Assembly (NCBI GenBank): GCA_963678705.1
Contig: OY783214.1
Coordinates: 1,736,001 to 1,800,000, forward strand
Source of the DNA: Panorpa germanica
Taxonomy: Eukaryota > Arthropoda > Insecta > Mecoptera > Panorpidae
DNA: 64,000 nt
Reading direction: 5' to 3'
The translations under genes were made by a program, and so were the position numbers. Positions within the stretch are counted from its first letter, which is position 1; every line of letters begins with the position of its first letter. Positions 48,121 to 57,917 of the stretch are shown piece by piece. The notes under the pieces are model-generated. The model did not search any database, was not told where the DNA came from, and was given only the letters and a program-made list of their open reading frames with translations.

Positions 48121-51100
48121 TTACACTTCTATATTATTTTCTATCACAAAGTTTGTTAATATTTCCGCCGTTGCTTCACTTGTCATTAAACAGGACATAT
48201 TGACTGGGAACTGTGTTACATTACATAAATCATTTAAAAGTCTATCAATTTTTGATGTTAAAAGATGACACCCTAGAATTATATGGTCCAAAGACCCTTC
48301 TTCTCCACATCTACAATTTGGTGTGTCTTTTATATTTATTTTGTATAGATGAGCTGGACATCTAGAATGCCCAGATTTCATTCGACAATTTGTTGAAATA
48401 TATCTCCGTGAATGATTTTTATTAAACCATGTGGTTGTTGGAATTTTTTGATTCGCTGCAAAAAACAACTTTCCAGTACTTTGACTTTTCTCATTATATA
48501 TATTCTGCCATTCTGCCATACAATTTTCTTTAATTATTTTTTTGGAATCATTTATTGTCCAATTTATTTCGATTATTTCCCCATCTACACAAGCTTCTTT
48601 GGCCAGTTTGTCAGCCATTTCGTTTCCTTTTATGCCTACATGTCCAGGAATCCAAATAAGTTTAACATTGATATCATTTTTTTCCATTTTTAAAAGATAT
48701 TCTTTAATTGAACATATTTTGTTATTATTATTGTTTTTGAATTTATTGTTATTTAAAGATACACAAACACTACGAGAGTCTGTGAAGATTAATATATTTT
48801 TATTGTCAGTTTTTTGTATTATTTCTAGTAATTTCATAATTGCTGTTATTTCTGTATTATAAGAATTTGTGATGTTGTTAAGTTTGTATTTGTACTGTTG
48901 ATCTGTATTATAATTGAAAATGCCAATTCCTCCAGTTTTAGAGTTTTTTTCGAATGAACCATCGGTAAACCATATACTCCAGTTTATATCATCTTTTGTT
49001 ATATATTCCATATATTTTTGATAAGTTATTTCCTTACTGTCATTCTTCTTGAACAAATTTATTTCTGTATGTATTGTTGTCATGCTTATTTCTAATGGAA
49101 ATTTGAAAAAAGGTATAATGTTGTGTACCTCTAAGTTCAAGTTATTATATCTATCAAAACTAGTTAAAAGTGCCGGTTTTTTATGAGTTGTCCAATATGG
49201 TTTATTATAAAGAACATATAGTTTAGATAATCTTGTATTTAAGGGGCCACATGAGTTATGTCTGTTTTTACAAAAGAAACTGTCTGATATTTGTTGTATT
49301 CTGATATTTACCGGAGGAATATTAGTTTGATAGTTGAGGATTTGGATTGGTGTTGAAACCATTGCACCTAATATTATTCTTAAACATTTGTTTTGTATAA
49401 TTTCAATTTTTTTTAATCTTGAGTTATTTGCGGTGCAGATCATAGTACTAGAATAGTCAATATGCGGTCTAACAATAGCTTTATATATTTTTATTAAGGT
49501 TGTTGGGTGTGCGCCCCATTTGTATCCTGCTATACATCGCATCAAATTTAAGCCTTTTTGACATTTGTTAATAATATGTGCAATTTCTTTCGCCCAAGTG
49601 CTTTTCGTATCAAAGAATATACCCAGAAATTTGGTATTTGAAGTAACAGTTATATTTTTATTTCTGATGGTTATTTTTGGACTGCAGTTTATTCTATGCC
49701 TTGTAAATATAACTATTTTACTTTTTTCTGACGATATATTTAATTTGATTTCCTTTAATAAAATATCTAGTTTTCTTAATTTCGATTGTAATCTGTTTTG
49801 AGCTATATCTTGTGTATGACCCATACTATAAATAACCATGTCATCTGCATACATCAGTACTGTTGTGTTGTTATCTGATAATGTTGTTAACTTTTCTGTG
49901 TATATGTTGAATAATAAGGGAGATAATATTGAGCCTTGTGGAATTCCGTGATTACATAGTATAGGACCAGTTAACTTATTATTGTATCTAACTGTTATTT
50001 CTCTATTTTGGAAGTAGTTTATAATCCAGTTGGATATTTTGGAAGATATACCTATGTTTTCTACTTTTTCTTTTAATATTTTTAGATTAACATTGTCATA
50101 AGCAGCTTCAATGTCAATGAAAGCAGCTATCATATAATGATTTTTACTGTATGTTCTTTGAATATCGATATTCAATATGTTTAAGTTATGCTGTGTACTT
50201 CTTGTTTTTCTAAACGCAAATTGTAACTCAGGTAATCTTTTATGATGTTCGAGATACCACTCCAGTCTGTTTTTGATGATGGATTCCATAGTTTTGCCCA
50301 TACATGATAGTAAAGTAATTGGTCTGAATGATTCTTCTTTGTTTGGATCTTTTCCTGTTTTTAATATAGGAACAACGATATGTTTTTTCCAGTCTAATGG
50401 TATATCAGCAGTGTTTAATGACAGATTGTATATTTGTGTAAGATGATTTATTGCATTGTCAGGTAAGTTTTGTATCATTTTGTAATTTATTCTATCAAAT
50501 CCTGTGCTACTGTTTTTATTATGATTTAACGCGAATTTTACTTCATTTTTATTTATGTTATTATCTAGAAAATTATCTTTTACGATGGTGGTGGTAGTAA
50601 TATTTAAATTGTTGTTCTGTGGAAATTTTTTTTTAATGAATTCTTCTATTAAATTTTCATTATCACTTATCCTTTTAGTACTATAGCTTTTATTGTTAAT
50701 TTTTCTTATATTATTCCAGACAATGTTGGTTGTTGTGTTTGGGTTTAAATTCTCGCAGAAATTTTGCCATTCTATTTTTTTTCTGGCTCTAAAATATCGT
50801 CTGGTTTTAGCTTGATGTTTTTTATAATTTAAATAATTCGCCATTGTCATGTTTTTATTAAAAATAGTTAGTGCTAATTTTCTTTGAGCTATCATTTTAT
50901 TGCACTCAGTGTCCCACCAAGACGGTTTTATTTTATTAGGAGTTATATTATACAATCTGGTAGATGGGATATGTATGTCTGCCGAATTATTAATAACATC
51001 TCTAAATTGGTTGTATTTGTTTTCAACATCTTGGGGATTACTTGTGATTCCATTTGTGCTAAGGTTTGAAATTCTGCTTTCTATTTCAAGGCTATATTTC

Positions 51101-51849
51101 TCCCAATCTGCTTTTCGGAAATTTCTCCTCGTTAAATATTCAGATGTACGGTAACGGTCTTTATTATAGTCATTCAAACAGAAAAAAATTGGGTAGTGAT
51201 CACTACCTAAGCTATCTGCAAGAACTTGCCACGAAGTAATTTGTTGTGTTAACGTCATTGATACCAATGTGAGATCCAATATACTGTCCCTTGTACTGAG
51301 ATTGCTTACTCTAGTTGGTTTATCATCGTTGATAATATTTAGATTTTCGTTTTCTATGAAATCTAACAATTCGTTACCTTCATACTGACTACCTGGACAA
51401 TTTATATCCCAAGCAAGATTAGTCGCGTTAAAATCTCCAGCAAGTATAACAGGAACATCTATTTGTTGTTTTATCTGTGACCAATTAGAATTAGATAGTT
51501 TATGATTCGGTTTAGCATAGATTGATAAAATACATATTACATCAGTTTCGTTATGTGTTAAAATTATTCCAACTATTTCAACCGAATTAAATGGGTTATT
51601 TAGCATTACTCGTTTATATTTTATAGATTTATGAATCAAGATAGCAACACCCCCGTGGGGATTATAGTTTGTATTCTGTATCCTATCTTCTCTTTCAATA
51701 AAATAACCTTTGATGTTGAAATTGATATTTTTTGTTAAAAACGTTTCTGATAGTATGCATATATGTATGTTATGCTTCTGTAACATATGTTGTAGTTCCT
51801 CTTTAATATATCTGACTCCTCTGCAATTCCATTGAATAAAATTTATCAT
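48121..51849 (-). CDS. I-clade LINE ORF2: endonuclease, RT, RNase H
   Basis: 1242 open codons. APE endonuclease at residues 1-230 (FIQWNCRGVRYIKEEL, ILSETFL, ILAGDFNATNLAWD, SLGSDHYPI). RT at about 440-760: STGFDRINYKMIQNLP, FRPITLLSCMGKTMES, FAFRKTRSTQHNLNIL, FIDIEAAYDNVNL, GIPQGSILSPLLFNIY, catalytic YADD, FLGIFFDTK. RNase H at about 960-1090: WFTDGSFEKNSKTGGIGI, NTEITAIMKLLE, LIFTDSRSVCVSL, WIPGHVGIKGNEMADKLA, so D, E, D, D are all present. A Cys/His motif near the end (CRCGEEGSLDHIILGC). RT plus RNase H in this order defines the I group. No lesion visible. Confidence 0.95.
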   Translation of the reverse strand: MINFIQWNCRGVRYIKEELQHMLQKHNIHICILSETFLTKNINFNIKGYFIEREDRIQNTNYNPHGGVAILIHKSIKYKRVMLNNPFNSVEIVGIILTHNETDVICILSIYAKPNHKLSNSNWSQIKQQIDVPVILAGDFNATNLAWDINCPGSQYEGNELLDFIENENLNIINDDKPTRVSNLSTRDSILDLTLVSMTLTQQITSWQVLADSLGSDHYPIFFCLNDYNKDRYRTSEYLTRRNFRKADWEKYSLEIESRISNLSTNGITSNPQDVENKYNQFRDVINNSADIHIPSTRLYNITPNKIKPSWWDTECNKMIAQRKLALTIFNKNMTMANYLNYKKHQAKTRRYFRARKKIEWQNFCENLNPNTTTNIVWNNIRKINNKSYSTKRISDNENLIEEFIKKKFPQNNNLNITTTTIVKDNFLDNNINKNEVKFALNHNKNSSTGFDRINYKMIQNLPDNAINHLTQIYNLSLNTADIPLDWKKHIVVPILKTGKDPNKEESFRPITLLSCMGKTMESIIKNRLEWYLEHHKRLPELQFAFRKTRSTQHNLNILNIDIQRTYSKNHYMIAAFIDIEAAYDNVNLKILKEKVENIGISSKISNWIINYFQNREITVRYNNKLTGPILCNHGIPQGSILSPLLFNIYTEKLTTLSDNNTTVLMYADDMVIYSMGHTQDIAQNRLQSKLRKLDILLKEIKLNISSEKSKIVIFTRHRINCSPKITIRNKNITVTSNTKFLGIFFDTKSTWAKEIAHIINKCQKGLNLMRCIAGYKWGAHPTTLIKIYKAIVRPHIDYSSTMICTANNSRLKKIEIIQNKCLRIILGAMVSTPIQILNYQTNIPPVNIRIQQISDSFFCKNRHNSCGPLNTRLSKLYVLYNKPYWTTHKKPALLTSFDRYNNLNLEVHNIIPFFKFPLEISMTTIHTEINLFKKNDSKEITYQKYMEYITKDDINWSIWFTDGSFEKNSKTGGIGIFNYNTDQQYKYKLNNITNSYNTEITAIMKLLEIIQKTDNKNILIFTDSRSVCVSLNNNKFKNNNNNKICSIKEYLLKMEKNDINVKLIWIPGHVGIKGNEMADKLAKEACVDGEIIEINWTINDSKKIIKENCMAEWQNIYNEKSQSTGKLFFAANQKIPTTTWFNKNHSRRYISTNCRMKSGHSRCPAHLYKINIKDTPNCRCGEEGSLDHIILGCHLLTSKIDRLLNDLCNVTQFPVNMSCLMTSEATAEILTNFVIENNIEV

Positions 51850-52055
51850 TTTAACTGTTTTAATTAATTATTGATTTTTATATCTGTCCTTGGTCTTGTT
51901 GTTAGATTTATTTATATATTTTATTTTATTTTATTTTCTCTCCGTTTATATAATTATTGTTGATTTAATATTTTAGTAAATTTATTAAACGATTAGGTTT
52001 AGTGATGTGAATAGATTTTTTTAAAAATAAACTTAATTTATATATCGATGTTTTC
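51850..52055 (-). other. Spacer between the LINE's ORF1 and ORF2
   Basis: 206 bp, AT-rich, with no overlap or obvious reinitiation string between the ORF1 stop and the ORF2 start. Translation of ORF2 must bridge this spacer, unlike the overlapping Jockey arrangement at 38274. Confidence 0.6.
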
Positions 52056-53483
52056 TTACGAGTTTGGCCATTGTACACTAGATATTTGTTTCTTGTAGCT
52101 TCTAAGGGATTGGGATGTAATATTTGGGTCTTTGTTTGTATTTTTAATTTTGTCATCATTATTTTTATTATATATTGATGTATAGCAGGTATCATTATCA
52201 TTGTTTTCCATTGTAATATCAGGTGTCTCTTGGTTGATTTGCTTTCTGTTTTTTCCTTGATTAGTTATCTTAAGGTATGTGTCGCTTTCTTCATTGTTAG
52301 GTTTCTTTTCTTCTCTTCTTCTTTTTGGAATTGGTTCTTTAGTGGATGTCGTAGGTTGTGGTTGACTGTAAGATCTTTGTAACGAGTTACCTGTATTTGA
52401 TTTATTCACTCTGGTATTAGTTCTTCTGGTTAAAGGGTTTGGTTTGTATGTTGGAATTATGTTGATACTATTGTATTTATTAGTGATATTGGGAAAAGTC
52501 TCATTGTAGTTTAGAGCTTCAAAAGAGTTTTGAGTTCTTACTGAGTATAAATAGTCTGTATTTTTTTCTGTTAATTCTAATTTTGCTTCATAAAAACTGA
52601 GATTGTGTTGGGCCATGAGATCTTTTATCTTGATTTGTCTTTTTTTTTCAGGACATTCATTGTCTGTAGCCTCGTGGTTAAGTTTACAATTTATGCATGT
52701 CGGATTAGGAGATGTGCATGCAGTACGTAAATGATCTTCACTTCCGCAGAATTTACATTTTGCTACTTTTGCTCTACATTTTGTGGCTGCATGTCCAAAT
52801 TGAAAACAATTATAACATTGTATCGTCTGTTGTACAAATGGTTCACATGCTCGTCTCACTCTCCACATGTAAACATAAGCAGGAATAGCAAGTCCTTCAA
52901 AGAATAATTTCACTGTTGTACTGGGTTCATATTTAATAGCTCCGTCAACTCTTAGTTTTCGATTTAACCTTTGCACTCTCGTTACTTTAAAAGGTGGACA
53001 CTCTATATTATTTAAAATTGTATCTTCCGAATATTCAATATCAACACCTTTTATAATAGCAACTTTTGTGCACCAGTAAAATGGGATAAACGCTTCGTAC
53101 CCATTGTTTTTCAGCAATGTTGATTTGGTAATTTCGTTAGCTAGTACTGCATTAGCACATTGAACGATTACTCTATTTCTTCCCACTTTATTAATTTCTA
53201 TTATATTAGATTTATTGCTAATTTTACATATTATTTCTGCTAATTTAAGAGAACTAAAAAATGTATTTCCATCACTATTATTTTTAACTATCATTACTTT
53301 ATACGAGTCATATTTTGTTTCTGTGTTGTATAAATTATTAAATATTTTTTTAACATTGTCACTATTGTTATTTAAGTTTTCTGTTATATCACTGGATGTT
53401 TTATCTGTAGGAATTGATTTGTTAGTCACAGAGTTGTTTTTATTGATCGGATTTTTATCGGGAGGTTCAACCTCCATATCCAT
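52056..53483 (-). CDS. I-clade LINE ORF1 (Gag-like RNA-binding protein)
   Basis: 475 open codons from ATG 53483 (MDMEVEPPDKNPINK), the first Met after the 5' UTR. The N-terminus is Asn/Asp/Ser-rich. The middle has a PRE-like or RRM-like fold region (AIIKGVDIEYSEDTILNNI; VTRVQRLNRKL). Three zinc knuckles follow at about residues 215-275: CYNCFQFGHAATKC, CKFCGSEDHLRTAC and CINCKLNHEATDNEC. The C-terminal 170 residues are Asn/Thr/Lys-rich. It is the nucleocapsid-like protein that binds LINE RNA. Intact, unlike ORF1 of the other LINEs in the window. Confidence 0.92.
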   Translation of the reverse strand: MDMEVEPPDKNPINKNNSVTNKSIPTDKTSSDITENLNNNSDNVKKIFNNLYNTETKYDSYKVMIVKNNSDGNTFFSSLKLAEIICKISNKSNIIEINKVGRNRVIVQCANAVLANEITKSTLLKNNGYEAFIPFYWCTKVAIIKGVDIEYSEDTILNNIECPPFKVTRVQRLNRKLRVDGAIKYEPSTTVKLFFEGLAIPAYVYMWRVRRACEPFVQQTIQCYNCFQFGHAATKCRAKVAKCKFCGSEDHLRTACTSPNPTCINCKLNHEATDNECPEKKRQIKIKDLMAQHNLSFYEAKLELTEKNTDYLYSVRTQNSFEALNYNETFPNITNKYNSINIIPTYKPNPLTRRTNTRVNKSNTGNSLQRSYSQPQPTTSTKEPIPKRRREEKKPNNEESDTYLKITNQGKNRKQINQETPDITMENNDNDTCYTSIYNKNNDDKIKNTNKDPNITSQSLRSYKKQISSVQWPNS

Positions 53484-53695
53484 ATTGTTAATTAACCAGT
53501 GATAATTAAATAGAAGTTACTTCACTTCTAATTAATAACACTTAATAATAATATAAATTATAATTTAAAAAAAAAAAAAAAAATAAATCACGAAAAAAAA
53601 ATATTATAATTTGCAAAAAAAAAAGATAACTATTTATTTTATTGTTTTGTTTATTGTAAATACGTGCGCTCACCAAGAAGACTCGATGTAAACTG
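53484..53695 (-). promoter_or_regulatory. 5' UTR and presumed internal promoter of the I-clade LINE
   Basis: The minus strand starts CAGTTTACATCGAGTC, the same first base as in the fragment at 1-146. It contains long A/T runs and short direct repeats near 53495-53540. I-type LINEs transcribe from an internal promoter in the first tens of bases; that role is inferred. Confidence 0.6.
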
Positions 53696-53707
53696 TTGAT
53701 ATGATTC
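53696..53707. repeat. Target-site duplication of the I-clade LINE, right copy
   Basis: TTGATATGATTC, identical to 47920-47931. Confidence 0.95.
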
Positions 53708-54240
53708 GTGAAGCTGAGTTTCTTGTGGTTTTCCCTAAAGAGGTCAGGGTAGTTTTTTAGTAGTTCACATAAATGATTTTTCTCTTCACGATTCATATGT
53801 CCATTTCTGATTTGTATTTCATGTATTTAAGTGTCGCAAGCATCTTGGAAATAAAAAAGTATAATTGCTTTTTCGGTAATCAATTGTTTGGTTTCAAAAT
53901 CGATTTTTGCTTTTTCTGTATTTAATAGATCAGAGCCTATAAGGCCGTCGTATTTTTTTTTTTGTTGAATATAAATAAATACACTTTAAATTTATTTTCC
54001 GAATTAAATACCGGAAATGTTTGCACATGAGTTACTTGGTTATGTTTAGTAGTTCCGTGTGCAATTTTGATGGTGAAAATTTCATTTTCTATCATTTCTG
54101 GTATGAAAGTGTATGCAAGTTTTGGGTTTATGATTATTCTGTTGCTGCCTGTATCTAATAAGAGTTTCATATTTAGTACTGGGTCTATTATGTAAGGCAG
54201 AGAGTCATGTTGTATGTTGTTTAATACTATATGTTTTCTG
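53708..54240 (-). pseudogene. Gypsy protease and start of RT, broken
   Basis: The protease active site is seen as MKLLLDTGSNRIIINPK at 54170 and onward; a poly(T) run near 53950 and a stop near 53827 interrupt the frame. Then EEKNHLCELLKNYPDLFREN and KLSFTNHIN lead into RT and break at the LINE duplication. The frame resumes at 47919 on the other side of the LINE. Confidence 0.75.
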
Positions 54241-54249
54241 TGGGCCCCA

Positions 54250-55470
54250 AGTGTTCGGGAAAAATCCCGTGTATTTTCCTCTTGGTTTTCATATGTGTAC
54301 TATTTTTCACTTTTCTCTACTATTTCATATTCTTGCTCTTCTTCGGGTTCTCCTTCTATATTATTCAATTCTTCGGCTACATAATTTAAGCCTGGTGTAT
54401 TAAAAGTTGGTTTCCAGTTGTTATTTGGTCTGACCGTGGAAGTTGTATCCATAGGAGTACAATGTTTTCGAATGGGCATTTGGGGTTTCTTGTTCCAAAT
54501 ATGCGTTTGTTTTGTTTGTTGAGATTGAGGTTTTTTAAAAGGTTGATGGTTCGGTTCTTTAATTTGAGTGGTGTGGTCTATTTTGTTGGGATGGGTTATA
54601 ATTATTTTGGTTGGGATACCATGGTTTAATTTGAGATGTTTGTTGCGATGGATTATAATTATTTTGAGGGTGATACGATGATCTATATTGTGATTTTTGC
54701 GGTGGGGGTCTCTGATGGTAGAATTGTCTAGATGTTTCTCCCATCAGCTTCATTTGTTGTATTTTGTTTGTTTTTAGTGTGTCTTCTCTCATGACTATTT
54801 TTAGAATATCCTATATTTTAGTAATATTCTGCACTCTAAGTTGAGATCCAAATGGTTCATTGAGCCCTGTCAAAAAGGCTTCTAATGTTAAGTTATCATA
54901 TAATTTTAACTAATGTGTTTTCACTAGGGGGTCTAGTCTTTCAATATGAGTTATGTTGTACAAATCATTTCTGACTATGTTGCATTTGTCGTAGAAAATC
55001 ATCGCAGTATCTCCTCTTTGCCGGAGGAGCATGAGTTCCCTCGTTAATATCTCTTAATTACGCTATCACAACTTTGTAGTAATGTTGATAGCGAATTGTC
55101 ACCATTTAATTCTTTAATAAACGATATAAATGTGTTGTACAACATTTTTATTATGTATTTTTTTCAATATTTTAGATTTATGTATTATTTAATTGTATTA
55201 TGTCAGACGGAATAATAAAAGATGGAATACTTGAAAATGGTACTCACATTGAGATCATTACAGCCAGTTCTAGAAGCATAATGATTCCAGGTCGTCTAGT
55301 TGTATGTTTTGTGTTCTCGTACGTATCCTTTTTTATTATTTCACTCAATCACTTTTTTTTACTTTAACTATTTATTAAGTTTAACTTTATTTTTGTAGGT
55401 TTTTTGAATTAATAAGTTAACAATAAAATTGGAAAAATTTACAGCGATTGTAATTCCTTAATATCCGTAC
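54250..55470 (-). pseudogene. Gypsy gag, decayed
   Basis: Between primer site and protease, minus-strand frames contain MLLRQRGDTAMIFYDKCNIV, LYNITHIERLDPLVKTH, EAFLTGLNEPFGSQLRV and a Gln/Asn/Pro/Tyr-rich stretch (QNNYNPSQQ repeated, 54559-54792). This fits Gag of 17.6/297-type elements, which have no CCHC knuckle but a repetitive C-terminus. Several stops are present. 55140-55460 is non-coding leader. Confidence 0.65.
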
Positions 55471-55480
55471 GACTGCGCCA
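55463..55480 (-). promoter_or_regulatory. Primer binding site, TGGCGCAGTC type
   Basis: TGGCGCAGTCGTACGGAT on the minus strand, two bases from the LTR. Many insect gypsy elements use TGGCGCAGTCGGTAGGAT, complementary to a tRNA-Ser; the first 11 bases match exactly. Confidence 0.75.
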
Positions 55481-55801
55481 ATAATCTTTCGATTCACTGA
55501 AGTTAATAAAAAAACAATTTAATTAACTTTAAACAATTATTTTAATAATATATTTAGTACAAGGCCTTCTAACAGTTTAGAGGCTGGAGTTAGACTGATG
55601 GTCCGAGATTAATTACATGGTTTCTTATATACTATAACTTAATCGTAATTCTATCCCAGGAAGTTAGAGTAGATAAGGGATATGCGTGGGTGGTATTAGA
55701 GCTGGAACGCGTGGTAACAATATTACAAATGTTGATTCGTTGGGTTAAGCTAATCTATCTCTTTCATTTTATACGGAATAATATTCTTATTCAGTTTAAC
55801 A
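55481..55801 (-). repeat. 5' LTR of the env-bearing gypsy element
   Basis: About 320 bp from the primer site to TGTTAAACTG (complement at 55792-55801), which is my choice of LTR start. The inner 150 bp match 14265-14410 and the next part matches about 43805-43860. Confidence 0.65.
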
Positions 55802-55969
55802 CATTTTAAGATTTTTTTTAATTATTGTGGGTCATAGATACATTCAACATTACATTTATGATATACTTGTTTCTTACCTAATTTATGGCCCGGATTCGTA
55901 TGCATTTTGCATATTTGAGTAAATTTATATTTCTTTTACATATTTCTGTTGCTTTTATTGATTTTTTTT

Positions 55970-57132
55970 GTGGTGAGGAGGAGAAATCTTCTATAAGACT
56001 GTCGCCTGACAGCCCGTCGGGACGTGTTGGATTCACCCTCGCTGGAAGAGCGCCTACCAACTAAAACTCTAACTCTCTTCATCTAGACCACAATCTGGTA
56101 CCGCAAATGCATTCCTTCAGACTGGATCTTGATACCAGAGTTCCGGTTACGATGTTGTGTTGACGTCCACTTCCTTCGTTTTGAGAATTTTCGTGACGAA
56201 GAACCGCAGTCCAATACTCTTCCTTCTCCACCATAATATTAACAATAATATTTACGGTCAGTGTGGTTCCCGTTATCGTCCGTACTTCTTCCCTTTCCAT
56301 CGTCCATCGGCCACAATAGAAAAACGTATGTTCTGGTGTATCGACATGTTCACAGTACCAATATTTGTCGGACTCTCTCTTTTTGAATCTCTTCAAGTAA
56401 CTCCCAAAGCATCCATGTCCTCCGAGAATTGTGTTATAAAATAATCAATTTCCCCGTATTTTCGATTTTTCCAAGTACTGATCTTCCGTATTAGCCTTTT
56501 AGTACACACCGCTTTACCGGTCTCTTTCTCCCACTCGCATTGCCACTTTTTTAAAACTTCTTACCTTACTTCCTGGTGTTTTTCTTCTTTTTCCATATAG
56601 ACCCTTTCCCGCTCTTCCACCAGTAGTGCCAGAGGTACTATTCCGCTTATCACCTGGACAGCTTCTGCCGAGATTGTGCGATAAGCACTACTCACACGTA
56701 TTGCCATTCTACGTTGCACACTCAATAACATATTTCTATATTTTTTGAGTTTTACAGCTTCTTCCCATATCGGTGCAGCATACAGCATTATTTAGTGAAC
56801 CACCGACGCTAACACTCTTCTCTTACTTGCCTTCGGTCCCTTCAGATTTGGCATTAGTCTATTTAACGTCATAAGTTTTTCTTCGGATTTCTTGGCCGCT
56901 TGTATAACATGTTGCTTCATGTCTGCATTCCTTCCAATATACAGCCCCAGGTACTTTAAGTGTCTTTGGATTTAATTTTCATTGTGCCTACCTCCAAGGG
57001 TATTTCCTTCAGTTTTCTTCCACCATAAAGTACGATTGCCTCCGTTTTTTTAGGAGCGAGCTGTAGTTGCTTCCGCTCTAGCATCTGTTCAATCCTGTTC
57101 AGCGCCGTGTTAGCGTGTGCCTTTAGTGTTAG
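55970..57132 (-). pseudogene. R1-like LINE 3' fragment (third, diverged copy)
   Basis: On the minus strand it holds RT tail, knuckle and 3' UTR of the family at 25705-31132: LQLAPKKTEAIVLYGGRKLK (about 57060), MLYAAPIWEEAVKLKKYRN (56788), YWYCEHVDTPEHTFFYC (56360), then the 3' UTR with GTTGGTAGGCG and GTGAATCCAACACG, ending in a short A run near 55965. It is 5'-truncated at about 57132 and broken by several stops and frameshifts. It is clearly older than the two near-identical copies and is not embedded in (TA)n. Confidence 0.85.
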
Positions 57133-57478
57133 TAGATGAGTAGGGCCGGTTCCAGGACAGTTTGGAGTGGTGATGCATTTAGGTCACGATATGCAGAGGG
57201 GGCGTGGCTAGACTTGGAAGAATGTAAAAGGGGGTAAGGGTGGGGTGGGGAGTGAGGTGGCGTGGCTAGACAATGTTGGGGTAATAGTGGGGTAATATGA
57301 AAGAGTGAGATAGCGATATTAATTATTACGTGTGTAATAATTAATATCTAATGGTAAAGAGTGAGATACCGATATTAATTCTTATGTTTGATTTGTTATT
57401 GGTTATAAGATTATGACAGTGTTAAATTATTTATAACAGTGTATTTATAACGCATTCCTTCGAATTCACCGGAAATTT
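57133..57478. other. GC-richer segment with short repeats, no gene
   Basis: Contains GGCGTGGCTAGAC twice (about 57200 and 57260), runs of GGGGTAAG-like sequence, and GAGTGAGATA-CGATATTAATT repeated with inverted ATTATTACGTGTGTAATAAT. It begins right at the break of the LINE fragment. No ORF of note. Confidence 0.5.
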
Positions 57479-57700
57479 GAAGCACACGTGTTAGCAGACG
57501 TCAGCACGTTCTCATGGGAACTTTAGGCACACGCGCATTACTTCGAATGTAACTTGAAGCACACGTGTTAGCTGGCGTCAGCATATCTTCTCATGAGAAC
57601 TTCGTATATAAATTATTCTTATGGGAACGTGTTGAATACAAGCGAATATTTTCCAAACGTAGACAAATTTTTTTGTATATAAATTATTCTTATGCAATAG
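57479..57700 (+). promoter_or_regulatory. Promoter-like repeat region with palindromes and TATA boxes
   Basis: A unit of about 76 bp occurs twice: GAAGCACACGTGTTAGC followed by a CGTCAGCA string and a near-palindrome TTCTCATGAGAA or GTTCTCATGGGAAC. Both contain CACGTG; the first also has GACGTC. Then GTATATAAATTATTCTTATG occurs twice, each with a TATATAAA box. Paired palindromes ahead of paired TATA boxes look like duplicated promoters for the small genes that follow. This is inference from sequence form only. Confidence 0.45.
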
Positions 57701-57705
57701 TGAAG

Positions 57706-57860
57706 TTATTAAAATATTAGACTCGGACGATGAAACTGTACAAGTGTTAGACTTTTCAGTTTGGAAGTGGATAATTATGCGGTAAGTAAATTTTGTATAA
57801 GATTTTGTATGTTTACAATAAATTTAATAGTAGTTTTCAAATATTTACAGGTGTCTATAG
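57706..57860 (+). pseudogene. Partial exons with SUMO-interaction-like motif
   Basis: After the second TATA box an open stretch without start codon encodes SEVIKILDSDDETVQVLD, very close to the C-terminus of the protein at 58380-59303 (SEVIEILDSDDEIVEVLD). It runs to a canonical splice donor at 57782 (GTAAGT); the next acceptor is at 57850 (TTTACAG), after which a stop follows within three codons. It looks like the remains of a duplicated upstream paralogue whose tail is still spliced. Confidence 0.45.
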
Positions 57861-57917
57861 CAGTTTCAACCTAATCTTGAGTTTTTACCGTTTGAACCCT
57901 TTTAGACTTTCATACTT

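Larger units (their letters stand above)
47932..53695 (-). mobile_element. Full-length, intact I-clade LINE
   Basis: 5764 bp with perfect 12-bp target duplications, 5' UTR (about 53695-53484), ORF1, a 206-bp spacer, ORF2 and a 3' UTR ending in an A-rich run (about 17 A, on the plus strand T at 47932-47948). Both ORFs are open. The 5' end is shared with the fragment at 1-146. Complete ORFs, UTRs and a perfect duplication point to a recent insertion by a probably active family. It split the gypsy RT. Confidence 0.95.
43735..55801 (-). mobile_element. Env-bearing Ty3/gypsy (errantivirus-like) element, decayed
   Basis: Minus-strand order: 5' LTR 55801-55481, primer site 55480-55463, gag about 55470-54250, protease about 54230-53720, RT split by a LINE (53795-53696 and 47931-46780), RNase H end, integrase about 45960-45010, env-like remnants about 44980-44013, LTR piece. 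Several frames carry one or a few stops, so it is inactive but not ancient. Its missing 3' LTR half is at 14265-14410. Confidence 0.75.
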
